Shown here one piece after another: positions 35,250 through 42,778 of a DNA stretch of 64,000 nt. Position 1 is the first letter of the stretch. Each line of letters begins with the position of its first letter. The stretch spans positions 47,326-111,325 of the forward strand of contig DAMCZI010000014.1 in NCBI GenBank assembly GCA_032095175.1. Direction: 5' to 3'. Made by a program: the position numbers and the translations under genes. Source of the DNA: DAMCZI01 sp032095175 (GTDB taxonomy: Bacteria; Bacillota; Clostridia; Clostridiales; Caloramatoraceae). The notes under the pieces were generated by a model that did no database searches, was not told where the DNA came from, and saw nothing but the letters and a program-made list of their open reading frames with translations.

Positions 35250-35552
35250 TTAATGTTTTATTAGTATCCTAATTGTTCCTCCAATAATTAGCCCACCACT
35301 TATTATTGTTATTACTGCATTACTAAATATGGTCTCTATACTAAAATCGCCAACTAAATTATATATTATAGGTATCGCCAATATAATACCTGCTATCAAC
35401 ATTATTACAGGTGATTTAAACAAATTCCTCAATGGCAGTAGAGCTTTGCCCGATCCAATAAAATAACCAGGATTACTTGCATTTTTCTGCCATTCATTTA
35501 TTTCTTCTATCTGTTTTTCTAGTGGATTTTTCTTATTATTATGGTTATTCAT
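35250..35552 (-). CDS. Small membrane protein, unknown
   Basis: 100 residues. A charged N-terminal helix (KKNPLEKQIEEINEWQKN) is followed by two hydrophobic segments (PVIMLIAGIILAIPIIYNLV and AVITIISGGLIIGGTI). It ends in a lysine/histidine tail. I do not recognise the family. It lies 56 bp downstream of the nucleotidyltransferase gene. Confidence 0.6.
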   Translation of the reverse strand: MNNHNNKKNPLEKQIEEINEWQKNASNPGYFIGSGKALLPLRNLFKSPVIMLIAGIILAIPIIYNLVGDFSIETIFSNAVITIISGGLIIGGTIRILIKH

Positions 35553-35607
35553 AACCTCAACTCCCCCAATAATTCAATATATCTTGATAATGTGTAATAT
35601 AAGAATA

Positions 35608-36774
35608 TTAGGCGCAATATAAAAGTATTTCATTGGCTAAATTATTCATATTAGTTAATGATTCTTGTGTTAGGCCATATGCTCGATAAACTTTTAACCA
35701 TAATTCTTTGATATCATTATCCCAACACATAAATAAATCATTAAAGGATGTATCTGATACCACTTTACCACTTGCTTTTCTGTTAATATTTTTAAGGTAA
35801 AAAAAAGGAGTAAACACAAAATATTGATAGTGTGATTCAAACCAAAGGGATAGTCCTGCATCATATTCTTTACCCTTTAAAATAGCTCTTTCAACCTTAT
35901 CATGCAATTGATGGTAATTCGTTTGAGAACACATTTCCATTAACTCGTTCCCAGCGCCAAATAAACCTAGTTTCATTCTTTTAATTCTCTTAACTATATC
36001 TATATTATTTGACATCTTATCCCTCATTATTTTGAATAATTCATCATAAACATTCAATAATTCATGATATTCATCTTTTGTAATGTCAAATCTCAAATAT
36101 TTAACAGCTTTATCAAACCAATCACTATGTCCCAATTCTGTACCAATCCTGTGTAATTCTGATAATATTAATGAAGTTGCTGCATATCCTCTATACCTAT
36201 AAATTAACATGCTAATAGCCTCAAAAATTACCGATTCAATCCTTATAGCTGAAGGAATAAGTTGTCCTAATTTTGCTTCTGCAACTCCAAGGCTACCTCT
36301 TCCCTCAACAATATCCTTAACCCTTTCATATTCACATTTAATACTATCATCAGAATAATACCTCTTTAATATTTCTTTTTGAAAAGAAAGAAATTCACCA
36401 GTCTTATCATATATAGGAACTGTATGGGTTAAAAATCTTACTGATTCTCCATCATTAATACAATCATCTTTCCAATCATTAAATGATTTATACTGAAGAT
36501 CAATTGGTATGCCTTTATAAATGATCTTTTTAATAGGTCTAGTCCTTCCGTCTATTAGTACATCCAGATCAATATCACTCCCACTACCAGAATACCCCCC
36601 AATAGAAGATCCAGTCAAAGCTATAATAACCATTTTGCTATCTTTACTCAAAATCTCCTTTGCATATTCTGCAGCAATATTTCGTAGTTCTATGGATTTT
36701 ACAGTGGGACTTTTTAGAATAAAATCATTCTCTTCGAGATATTTGATACTATCTGACATTGTTTGTGACAACAT
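35608..36774 (-). CDS. Nucleotidyltransferase of the DNA polymerase beta superfamily
   Basis: 388 residues. The catalytic motif is GSSIGGYSGSGSDIDLDVLID (about 54-74), with hG[GS]-type start and the two metal-binding Asp in DIDLDV. A helical C-terminal domain follows (KYLRFDITKDEYHELLNVYDEL). The layout resembles antibiotic or MNT-type nucleotidyltransferases. RBS AAGGAGATGA. No HEPN partner gene lies next to it; the C-terminal helices could serve that role. Confidence 0.75.
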   Translation of the reverse strand: MLSQTMSDSIKYLEENDFILKSPTVKSIELRNIAAEYAKEILSKDSKMVIIALTGSSIGGYSGSGSDIDLDVLIDGRTRPIKKIIYKGIPIDLQYKSFNDWKDDCINDGESVRFLTHTVPIYDKTGEFLSFQKEILKRYYSDDSIKCEYERVKDIVEGRGSLGVAEAKLGQLIPSAIRIESVIFEAISMLIYRYRGYAATSLILSELHRIGTELGHSDWFDKAVKYLRFDITKDEYHELLNVYDELFKIMRDKMSNNIDIVKRIKRMKLGLFGAGNELMEMCSQTNYHQLHDKVERAILKGKEYDAGLSLWFESHYQYFVFTPFFYLKNINRKASGKVVSDTSFNDLFMCWDNDIKELWLKVYRAYGLTQESLTNMNNLANEILLYCA

Positions 36775-37052
36775 TGATTAGATCATCTCCTTAAAACTAT
36801 AAATATACATTTAATAATTGAAAATGTTATTAATGAAAGTCATGGAGTAATAAATATTATATACTGGATAGTATCATCTGTTATATGAATTATCAATTCA
36901 CATTTACTGCATAGGGGAATAGGTAACCCAAATAGCATAAGCTTTGACCAATATTGCCGTTATTTTTCACAAAATTTCTTGACATGTTTAGGGTTTGGGT
37001 ATATGCTACTAACGTAGTTTTTTAGATAATTGTTGCGATAAATATAGTTGTA

Positions 37053-37799
37053 TCAGTTTGATTTATGCATTTTTATAAGTTCATAATTTAATTTAAAACC
37101 AAGGTCTATACAAGTATCAATTAGAGACTTTTGATCAATCGTTAAAACTAGAATATCTTTTTCTAAATTTAAAAGCCTTCGTAATGAGATAAGCGAATCT
37201 ATGAGGTTAGCATAAGGATCAATAATTTCATAATAAGAACATCCTGGGAACTCTGAATTTAAAAAACATTTTCCTATAACATCATTATTACAATTAATAA
37301 ATTCTAATTCATGCTTATAGCTCTTAGATTCATATCCATAAATTGAAACTGCACTAATTTTATTGTTTGAAATATTATGTTCCAAAAGCAATTTATTAAT
37401 AGGAATAATAAATTGGCACTTGCTGCCAATAGGTGAAAATCCATATTTCTCATATAAATGTATAGCATACTTATTCGTTGTTTCAACAAATAGTGAAATA
37501 CATGGTTTATTTATACTACTTGAAAAATTAACAAGTGTATTCATTAACTCACTGGCAATCCCTATATTCCGATAGTCTTTTCTTATACCAATTCTAGATA
37601 AATGTATATCCTCTGATTGATTTTTTATTGCTATATAACCAACTGGTTTTTCATCAATATATGCTACCCAAAAATCACTCTGTCTCATGTCTTCAAATTG
37701 CAAAACACTATAATACTCATATGGGAAGCATTCTTCATCAATATCTCTAAAGTTATCATAAGTTAGATTATAATCATTATGCTTAATAACAGTTTTCAA
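37053..37799 (-). CDS. GNAT acetyltransferase with C-terminal extra domain
   Basis: About 248 residues. A TTG at 37799 eight bases behind GGGAG is the likely start; a GTG at 37808 overlaps the site. ISRIGIRKDYRNIGIASELMNTL-like text forms the acetyl-CoA loop (about 75-95) and YAIHLYEKYGFSPIG motif B. Residues 150-250 form a second domain of unknown type (YEIIDPYANLIDSLISLRRL). Its ribosome site lies on the border of the duplicated GNAT block. Confidence 0.78.
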   Translation of the reverse strand: MKTVIKHNDYNLTYDNFRDIDEECFPYEYYSVLQFEDMRQSDFWVAYIDEKPVGYIAIKNQSEDIHLSRIGIRKDYRNIGIASELMNTLVNFSSSINKPCISLFVETTNKYAIHLYEKYGFSPIGSKCQFIIPINKLLLEHNISNNKISAVSIYGYESKSYKHELEFINCNNDVIGKCFLNSEFPGCSYYEIIDPYANLIDSLISLRRLLNLEKDILVLTIDQKSLIDTCIDLGFKLNYELIKMHKSN

Positions 37800-37840
37800 A
37801 ATACCCACTCCCAGATAATATTATTAAATTAATTGAAATG

Positions 37841-38317
37841 CTATATATCTAGACGTGCAACCACTTCACCTTCAACAAATTCACCTGTTTCGATAAAACC
37901 AAATGACGCATATAGGTTCTTTGCTGCTATATTTTTAGGTTTATATGAGAGATAAACTGTTGATGCTTTTCCCTGTGGAAAGGTTTTAATCAATTCAAGA
38001 GCTTTTGCAAATGCTTCTTTGCCATATCCTTTGCCTTGAAATTCATCGTCAATCATAAATCTGCAGATACCATAACATTCTTCATCACCATGATCATTTT
38101 CTTCTGCTGTATCATGGTACATCATAGTAAAACCTATTACCGTATCATCCTTATAAATAGCATATGTCATAGGCGGAAGTTCATCGTTTAACAATGCAAC
38201 ATATGACTGTGCAAGACTGTACATGTTGGATGCTATAAAATCTTCCTGTTCTTCTTTGATTTTTAATCTTATGCACGCTTCCCAATTGTCCCAAGTTATT
38301 TTTTGTAATTCTATCAT
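37841..38317 (-). CDS. GNAT acetyltransferase, copy 2 of a duplicated gene
   Basis: 158 residues, five substitutions relative to 26678-27154 by direct comparison. The acetyl-CoA loop DEFQGKGYGKEAF and all flanking motifs are the same. RBS AAAGGAGAA. The intergenic sequence to the kinase gene upstream (38318-38392) is also nearly identical to the other copy, so the unit GNAT plus kinase was duplicated as a block. Confidence 0.85.
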   Translation of the reverse strand: MIELQKITWDNWEACIRLKIKEEQEDFIASNMYSLAQSYVALLNDELPPMTYAIYKDDTVIGFTMMYHDTAEENDHGDEECYGICRFMIDDEFQGKGYGKEAFAKALELIKTFPQGKASTVYLSYKPKNIAAKNLYASFGFIETGEFVEGEVVARLDI

Positions 38318-38392
38318 ATAAATTTCTCCTTTTTTATAAAATACAAGTACTTAATAAGTTGAGCATGTCCAAAGCGAGCATAAAAATTAAAC

Positions 38393-38914
38393 TTATTTTA
38401 CTTGTTTAAAACATTGATTCAGGAATACATCAATATCTTTATTATTTCTTAAAGTAATAACTCTTTCTTGATATGAAGAAATTCTGTCCTTTAATTTATC
38501 TTTTCCTAAATCATAATCCTTTGACCACTCAAGCATACATTTAAGCATCTCATATCGTGGATTATAAATACATTTCTCAATTCCAAGCCGCTGTTTTATC
38601 CAACGTTTAATTATTCTGTAATTCCTTATTTTTGTAGGAATTTCAAGTAAGACAATTATATCTGCTTTATTTAACCCCTCTTCAAAACAAGACCTCCCTG
38701 CATCTTCAATAATCCATTTTGGCTGTTGTATTATTGAATAAAATAATTTATCTCGTTCCTCAACCTGTCTTTTACGATTACCCCAAGGATTTGTTTTATC
38801 GGGAATATATACAACTTCATCAAGTGATTTATAAGGAATGTCTAATGCTTTGGATAGTTTTTTTGCAAGTGTGGATTTGCCACTAGAAACTGAACCAACA
38901 ATATATATCTTCAT
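38393..38914 (-). CDS. Small P-loop kinase/ATPase (FlaR / adenylate-kinase-like), copy 3
   Basis: 173 residues, Walker A GSVSSGKST at 7-15, sister of 31486-31998 with scattered changes (VVYIPDKTNPWG against VVHIPDKSSSWG, extra QVK at the end). The end QCFKQVK matches the decayed end of copy 1, so copies 1 and 3 are closest in their 3' parts. Its upstream region diverges from the other two after about 50 bp. Confidence 0.8.
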   Translation of the reverse strand: MKIYIVGSVSSGKSTLAKKLSKALDIPYKSLDEVVYIPDKTNPWGNRKRQVEERDKLFYSIIQQPKWIIEDAGRSCFEEGLNKADIIVLLEIPTKIRNYRIIKRWIKQRLGIEKCIYNPRYEMLKCMLEWSKDYDLGKDKLKDRISSYQERVITLRNNKDIDVFLNQCFKQVK

Positions 38915-39041
38915 ATTTTAATACATCCTATCTCATAATAAGCTTTATTTTGTTTTAGTTGTTTATGTTTAGCATAAGAATATTGTTTACAATATAAAAA
39001 TACATTGTAATTAATTAGGCTTTTGCATTTAATTTATTAGA

Positions 39042-39353
39042 TTAATCAATAAGTTTTTCAGCCTTCATTATATTTAAAGACTCATCTATTGATTTTTCAA
39101 GTTCTTCTTGAACAGAGTAATATACCGCTATTTGCATTAATGCAACCATTGCTTGTCTAATTTCACCTGCTAAAGCTTCTTTACTTGGTTCACCATGCTT
39201 CAACCTTTTTATACCACTGTTTTCAAAATGATTAACTTCACTTGCAACCTCACCACATTCTTCTAATAGCCTTGTTACCATTTGAAAAGGTTCTACACCA
39301 TCAGGAAAGCGTTTAAAGCAACCTTGAACCATTTTATATAATTTATCCATTTT
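39042..39353 (-). CDS. MazG-like nucleotide pyrophosphohydrolase
   Basis: 103 residues from the ATG at 39353 (GGGGGTAAA upstream). LLEECGEVASEVNHFE carries the EExxE metal-binding motif of the all-alpha NTP-pyrophosphatase superfamily, and GEIRQAMVALMQIA the second helix. It probably hydrolyses non-canonical NTPs (house-cleaning). Confidence 0.8.
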   Translation of the reverse strand, partial: KMDKLYKMVQGCFKRFPDGVEPFQMVTRLLEECGEVASEVNHFENSGIKRLKHGEPSKEALAGEIRQAMVALMQIAVYYSVQEELEKSIDESLNIMKAEKLID

Positions 39354-39455
39354 ATTTACCCCCATATGTATGCTGCTAATTCTTTTATTTGTATTTTATT
39401 GTACTAATGTTTAATATAGGAATGATGTCCGATATTCTCCCAACAAAAAAATAAA

Positions 39456-40199
39456 TCAAATGACTTTACTTACTAAATGCAATCTACAATACCCTGGTTC
39501 ATAAGATATAACTCCCTCATCTTTAAAACCGTTATCTAAAAACCATTTTAAATCACCATTAGGGAAATTTCCAACCTCATCACTAATAGCAATGATCTTA
39601 GAATACTTATCCCTTAAATACCCTTCTAAAGCTTTAAACGGAGCAGATTTATAATCATATCTGTCTGAGGAAAGATATGCACATGTTAGAAAAGCACTAT
39701 CTTCGGACTTTGGAATATCATAAGGAACTATCTTGGATGGAACATATTCAACTCCACCTAATAGTTTATTATCCTCCACATTAATAAACCCAAAGACATC
39801 CAAACAACAATCCTCCAAAAACACAAGCTTCTTATGACAATTTTCAGAACAATTTCTTCCTGTACATGTCACAGCAACTTCTATATTTTTTTCTGTCAAA
39901 GGTATAATTTCACCTACATACTTTTCTCTTCCATGGCTTATTACATAAGGCTTCTCTTCAGGATATTGATTATTCAATAGCTTATTCAAAAATTTATCTG
40001 ATATAGGACTAAAATACCTATTTACTCCATTGACAACAGTCAAAGTAGGGAAAAACAATCGTTGTTGTCTTGCAATTTCAAAATCATCTTTAACGTTATA
40101 AAAGGCTATCTCAAAATGCTCACTGTACTTTTCAAGCAATTTCAACATTGCATTGTTTATTGGACATTGCATGTCCCAGTAATAAAACTCTATCTTCAT
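39456..40199 (-). CDS. Thioredoxin-like domain joined to GNAT-like acetyltransferase (YoaP-related)
   Basis: 247 residues from the ATG at 40199 behind GGAAGGTGA; longer upstream frames run into the next gene. Residues 1-80 (KIEFYYWDMQCPINNAMLKL, FFPTLTVVNG with cis-Pro) form a thioredoxin-like fold with a single Cys. CTGRNCSENCHKKL supplies more cysteines. The C-terminal half (AFLTCAYLSSDRYDYKSAPFKALEGYL) resembles the GNAT part of YoaP-type proteins. The role is unknown. Confidence 0.65.
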   Translation of the reverse strand: MKIEFYYWDMQCPINNAMLKLLEKYSEHFEIAFYNVKDDFEIARQQRLFFPTLTVVNGVNRYFSPISDKFLNKLLNNQYPEEKPYVISHGREKYVGEIIPLTEKNIEVAVTCTGRNCSENCHKKLVFLEDCCLDVFGFINVEDNKLLGGVEYVPSKIVPYDIPKSEDSAFLTCAYLSSDRYDYKSAPFKALEGYLRDKYSKIIAISDEVGNFPNGDLKWFLDNGFKDEGVISYEPGYCRLHLVSKVI

Positions 40200-40266
40200 A
40201 TATGTCACCTTCCTTAAGCTAACATAACTATACATAATTTTACTATTATAAATTAAACAGTTTTGC

Positions 40267-41040
40267 TTATTTTGCATTATATGAAGCACGCCCAGCTTCT
40301 GCTGAAAATAGATGTCTGAAACCTGCTTCATAACAAATTCTTTCTGAAGTTATATGTGCAGGCCATTGAAAACAATTCTTCAGATTATTTTCTCGGCAAT
40401 AATCCGTTACATAGGAAAGAAGTTCTCTTGCATACCCTTTTTTTCTATAATCTTTTGAGATAATTATATAGTCAAATCTGCAGCAATCATATTCAGATAT
40501 ATGCAAATATGTAATAGCAACCGCCTTGTTTTCTACATATCCAATAAAAGCCCTATAGTTTTTACAGTTTACACTACCTTTTATAACTTCTATTTCATAA
40601 CTCTCGTTGGAGGGAATACAAATATCTGTTGCAATACGCTCATCCCATTCGGTAATAAGCCTAATATCGAGCTTATTATTGCTTTTTATATTGTTTTCAG
40701 CAGCCAATACCATAAAATTATTCGGGCCTTCAATCCAAATCGAATAACCATGTTTTTTAAATACAGCTTCGTTTTCTTTAAAATATCCCTCATCTTCGAC
40801 AGCTTGATAAATATCAGGGTTGATATTCATCTTAGTATAAAATTCAGTTATAAAGTTAAGCACTGAGCCTAAATCTGTTATTTTGTTTTTATAGATTAAT
40901 GCATGATTGCTATCATATGAATTTTTATTCTGTTCATTATAAAACAGTATTCCAAAATCTTTTTCTATAAAATTCGTAAATGTTTTGGGAAACATATCTT
41001 CTTCAAGCTTGATAGCTTGTATGTTATTCATTGCTTCCAC
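40267..41040 (-). CDS. GNAT acetyltransferase, two-domain
   Basis: 257 residues. The N-terminal half is a degenerate GNAT-like part (YSIWIEGPNNFMVLAAEN); the C-terminal half is canonical (CRFDYIIISKDYRKKGYARELLSYV as acetyl-CoA loop, ITSERICYEAGFRHLF as motif B). The first Met codons (MEAMNNIQ) compete; the first follows GAGGGGTGGAAGC. It lies 3 bp from a GNAT remnant upstream. Confidence 0.8.
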   Translation of the reverse strand: MEAMNNIQAIKLEEDMFPKTFTNFIEKDFGILFYNEQNKNSYDSNHALIYKNKITDLGSVLNFITEFYTKMNINPDIYQAVEDEGYFKENEAVFKKHGYSIWIEGPNNFMVLAAENNIKSNNKLDIRLITEWDERIATDICIPSNESYEIEVIKGSVNCKNYRAFIGYVENKAVAITYLHISEYDCCRFDYIIISKDYRKKGYARELLSYVTDYCRENNLKNCFQWPAHITSERICYEAGFRHLFSAEAGRASYNAK

Positions 41041-41043
41041 CCC

Positions 41044-41437
41044 TCATAGCCTTAAATATTCCATATTGTTTATGACATATACCATATTGTCAGTCCATGT
41101 ATCAAACTTATAGATAACTCCTTTTAGGGTACATTCAAGTTCCATTCCTGCCCGTTCAGCAGTCTTTTGAGAAGCAACATTATCTAAATTGATATTTGCC
41201 TCCAATCGATGAAAGACAAGTTCATGAAAAGCCACATCAATTGCAGTTTTTTACATTTCACTTCCATAACTGTTAACCCAATGCTGATTTAGCAGCCAAT
41301 ACCCAATTTCTGCCCACCGAAAGTCTTGACGTAAAATGGTTTTTATAATAACACCGCCAATATACCTACCATCTGCCTTTTTGAAGACACGACATAAATA
41401 TGCTTTATCACTTACTGCATTGAGATATTTTTTCCAG
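41044..41437 (-). pseudogene. RimJ/RimL-type GNAT remnant with in-frame stop
   Basis: Translation from 41437 gives WKKYLNAVSDKAYLCRVFKK, then GGVIIKTILRQDFRWAEIGY and WLLNQHWVNSYGSEM, followed by a TAA at 41251-41253. The same frame continues as KTAIDVAFHELVFHRLEANI to the normal end. The N-terminal ~50 residues are missing; the remnant overlaps the end of the DUF3795 gene. ATG at 41235 could start a 63-residue fragment, which is unlikely to be functional. Confidence 0.8.
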
Positions 41438-41749
41438 CCTTACCCTGCATTCTGAATCAATAGGTAAACGTTTTTCAATAATATCACATGGGTACATAGA
41501 GCAAACGCCACAATTATCAACAGTTTTATTCTTTGCACATTTTCTGATTTCACAGTCACCGCACATTTTACTGCTATCATTTTTACTCCAAAAGCAACCT
41601 TCGCAGGTCATATCATCAGCTGTAAAGGTAGTGCTTTCAGTTGAACAACCAATCGCAAGTTTTTTCTTTGCTTGTAAATCGTTATTTTTCGTCGCAATGT
41701 ATAAAGGACATTCATAACACAACAGACCACAATAAGCTATGTAACTCAT
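41408..41749 (-). CDS. DUF3795 cysteine-rich protein, short
   Basis: 113 residues with the cysteine pattern CGLLCYECPLY, CEGCFW, CGDCEIRKCA and CGVCSMYPCDII, a likely metal or Fe-S site. The stop lies inside a GNAT remnant, so the last few residues (QCSK) may derive from a fusion; the family usually ends near RLEKI. It starts 4 bp inside the upstream DUF3795 gene. Confidence 0.8.
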   Translation of the reverse strand: MSYIAYCGLLCYECPLYIATKNNDLQAKKKLAIGCSTESTTFTADDMTCEGCFWSKNDSSKMCGDCEIRKCAKNKTVDNCGVCSMYPCDIIEKRLPIDSECRVRLEKISQCSK

Positions 41750-42246
41750 TTGTTTTCCTCCGATTTTTTATAGGATATGTAATGTGAAACATCTTTCTTT
41801 TCCTCAAAATATTGCCTAGCCCCGACTTCTTTGATCCTTTGGTTGCCATTTTTCCAATCAGATAAAATAGTAGCATTTATTTTTGCAAAGAAATCATTTG
41901 CTTTTTTGCATGGGAAATCAGAGCATTCCCCACAAAAACTTACATTATGTTCCTTTGCACATGATGGTATCACACAACCTTCAATACAACCGGTACCAGA
42001 AGAAGGATTATTACGACAAGCTACGCAAGGTCGTTTGGTGTACTTTTCAAGCCTATTATAAAAAGTTTTGATCTCATCAAGATATGAACGATACTTTTCT
42101 GGAAGATTGGCATCGTTGAAATCATAGTAACCTTCAAAATAATTGCAAAGCTTAGAAGCACACTTTGGAATAACTCCATCTTTATATGCAGGACATGTAT
42201 AACAAAGCAATGAACATGGTGCAACATAATTTAGTAGTTCCCCCAT
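41746..42246 (-). CDS. DUF3795-like cysteine-rich protein
   Basis: About 166 residues from the ATG at 42246; a GTG at 42261 behind GAGGG and an ATG at 42279 are alternatives. CSLLCYTCPAYKDG, CVACRNNPSSGTGC, CVIPSCAKEH and CGECSDFPCKKA form the cysteine clusters. The stop/start overlap of 4 bp with the next gene suggests the two cysteine-rich proteins work together, perhaps as partners. Confidence 0.78.
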   Translation of the reverse strand: MGELLNYVAPCSLLCYTCPAYKDGVIPKCASKLCNYFEGYYDFNDANLPEKYRSYLDEIKTFYNRLEKYTKRPCVACRNNPSSGTGCIEGCVIPSCAKEHNVSFCGECSDFPCKKANDFFAKINATILSDWKNGNQRIKEVGARQYFEEKKDVSHYISYKKSEENK

Positions 42247-42424
42247 AGTAATCTCGCCCACTTTAATCCCTCGTTTCATAAAAAATATATATTATGAATA
42301 TCTCATAATATATTCCAATTTCAGTCTAATTTAATTATATAAAATAATAAGTATATTTGCACATAAATAAATTATAATATCTTTTAACATTGATTATTAT
42401 AATCATACTTTTATCATGAAAATA

Positions 42425-42453
42425 TTGACTTTTTATACATAACGTACCATATT
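42425..42453 (+). promoter_or_regulatory. Promoter of the leuS T-box transcript
   Basis: TTGACT (42425-42430), 17 bp, CATATT (42448-42453) on the plus strand, just before the T-box leader. Confidence 0.65.
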
Positions 42454-42469
42454 AGAATAAATATAAAAA

Positions 42470-42755
42470 CGTTGATGGGAATTAGTAATATTTTGCACAG
42501 TTCAGAGATTTGCCGGTTGGTGCGAGGTAAACAGATGCGAAATATGAATCTCCTCCCTGAGTTGCCAGACGAAATCAAAGTTATTTGAGAGTAATTGTGG
42601 TCGGCTGCCTCCGTTATCTTAGGCTAGGCTGTAGCAGCAGCTAAAAAGTGAAAAGATAAAAGTCAAAAATTATGTCTATACATTTATCTTTTAACAAGAG
42701 TGGTACCGCGGAAGTTTAGCCTTTCGTCTCTTATGAGACGAAGGGCTTTTTTATT
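42470..42755 (+). ncRNA. T-box riboswitch in front of leuS
   Basis: The leader contains the T-box sequence AGAGTGGTACCGCGG (42697-42711) that binds the tRNA acceptor end. A long stem I lies before it (42475-42600), with CTC in AATCTCC (about 42548) as a possible leucine specifier. A terminator hairpin (CCTTTCGTCTC / GAGACGAAGG, then T-run, 42719-42752) follows. It should raise leuS transcription when uncharged tRNA-Leu accumulates. Confidence 0.92.
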
Positions 42756-42778
42756 TTATATATAAAGGAGTGATCAAT

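Noticed and set aside
36782..37052. Possible gene stub (minus-strand SLCYLGYLFPYAVN)
   Set aside because: The open stretch is under 30 codons, without start or ribosome site, in a spacer under 300 bp.
41044..41235. 63-residue acetyltransferase as a real small gene
   Set aside because: The same frame continues upstream through a stop codon into clear GNAT sequence, so this is the tail of a pseudogene.
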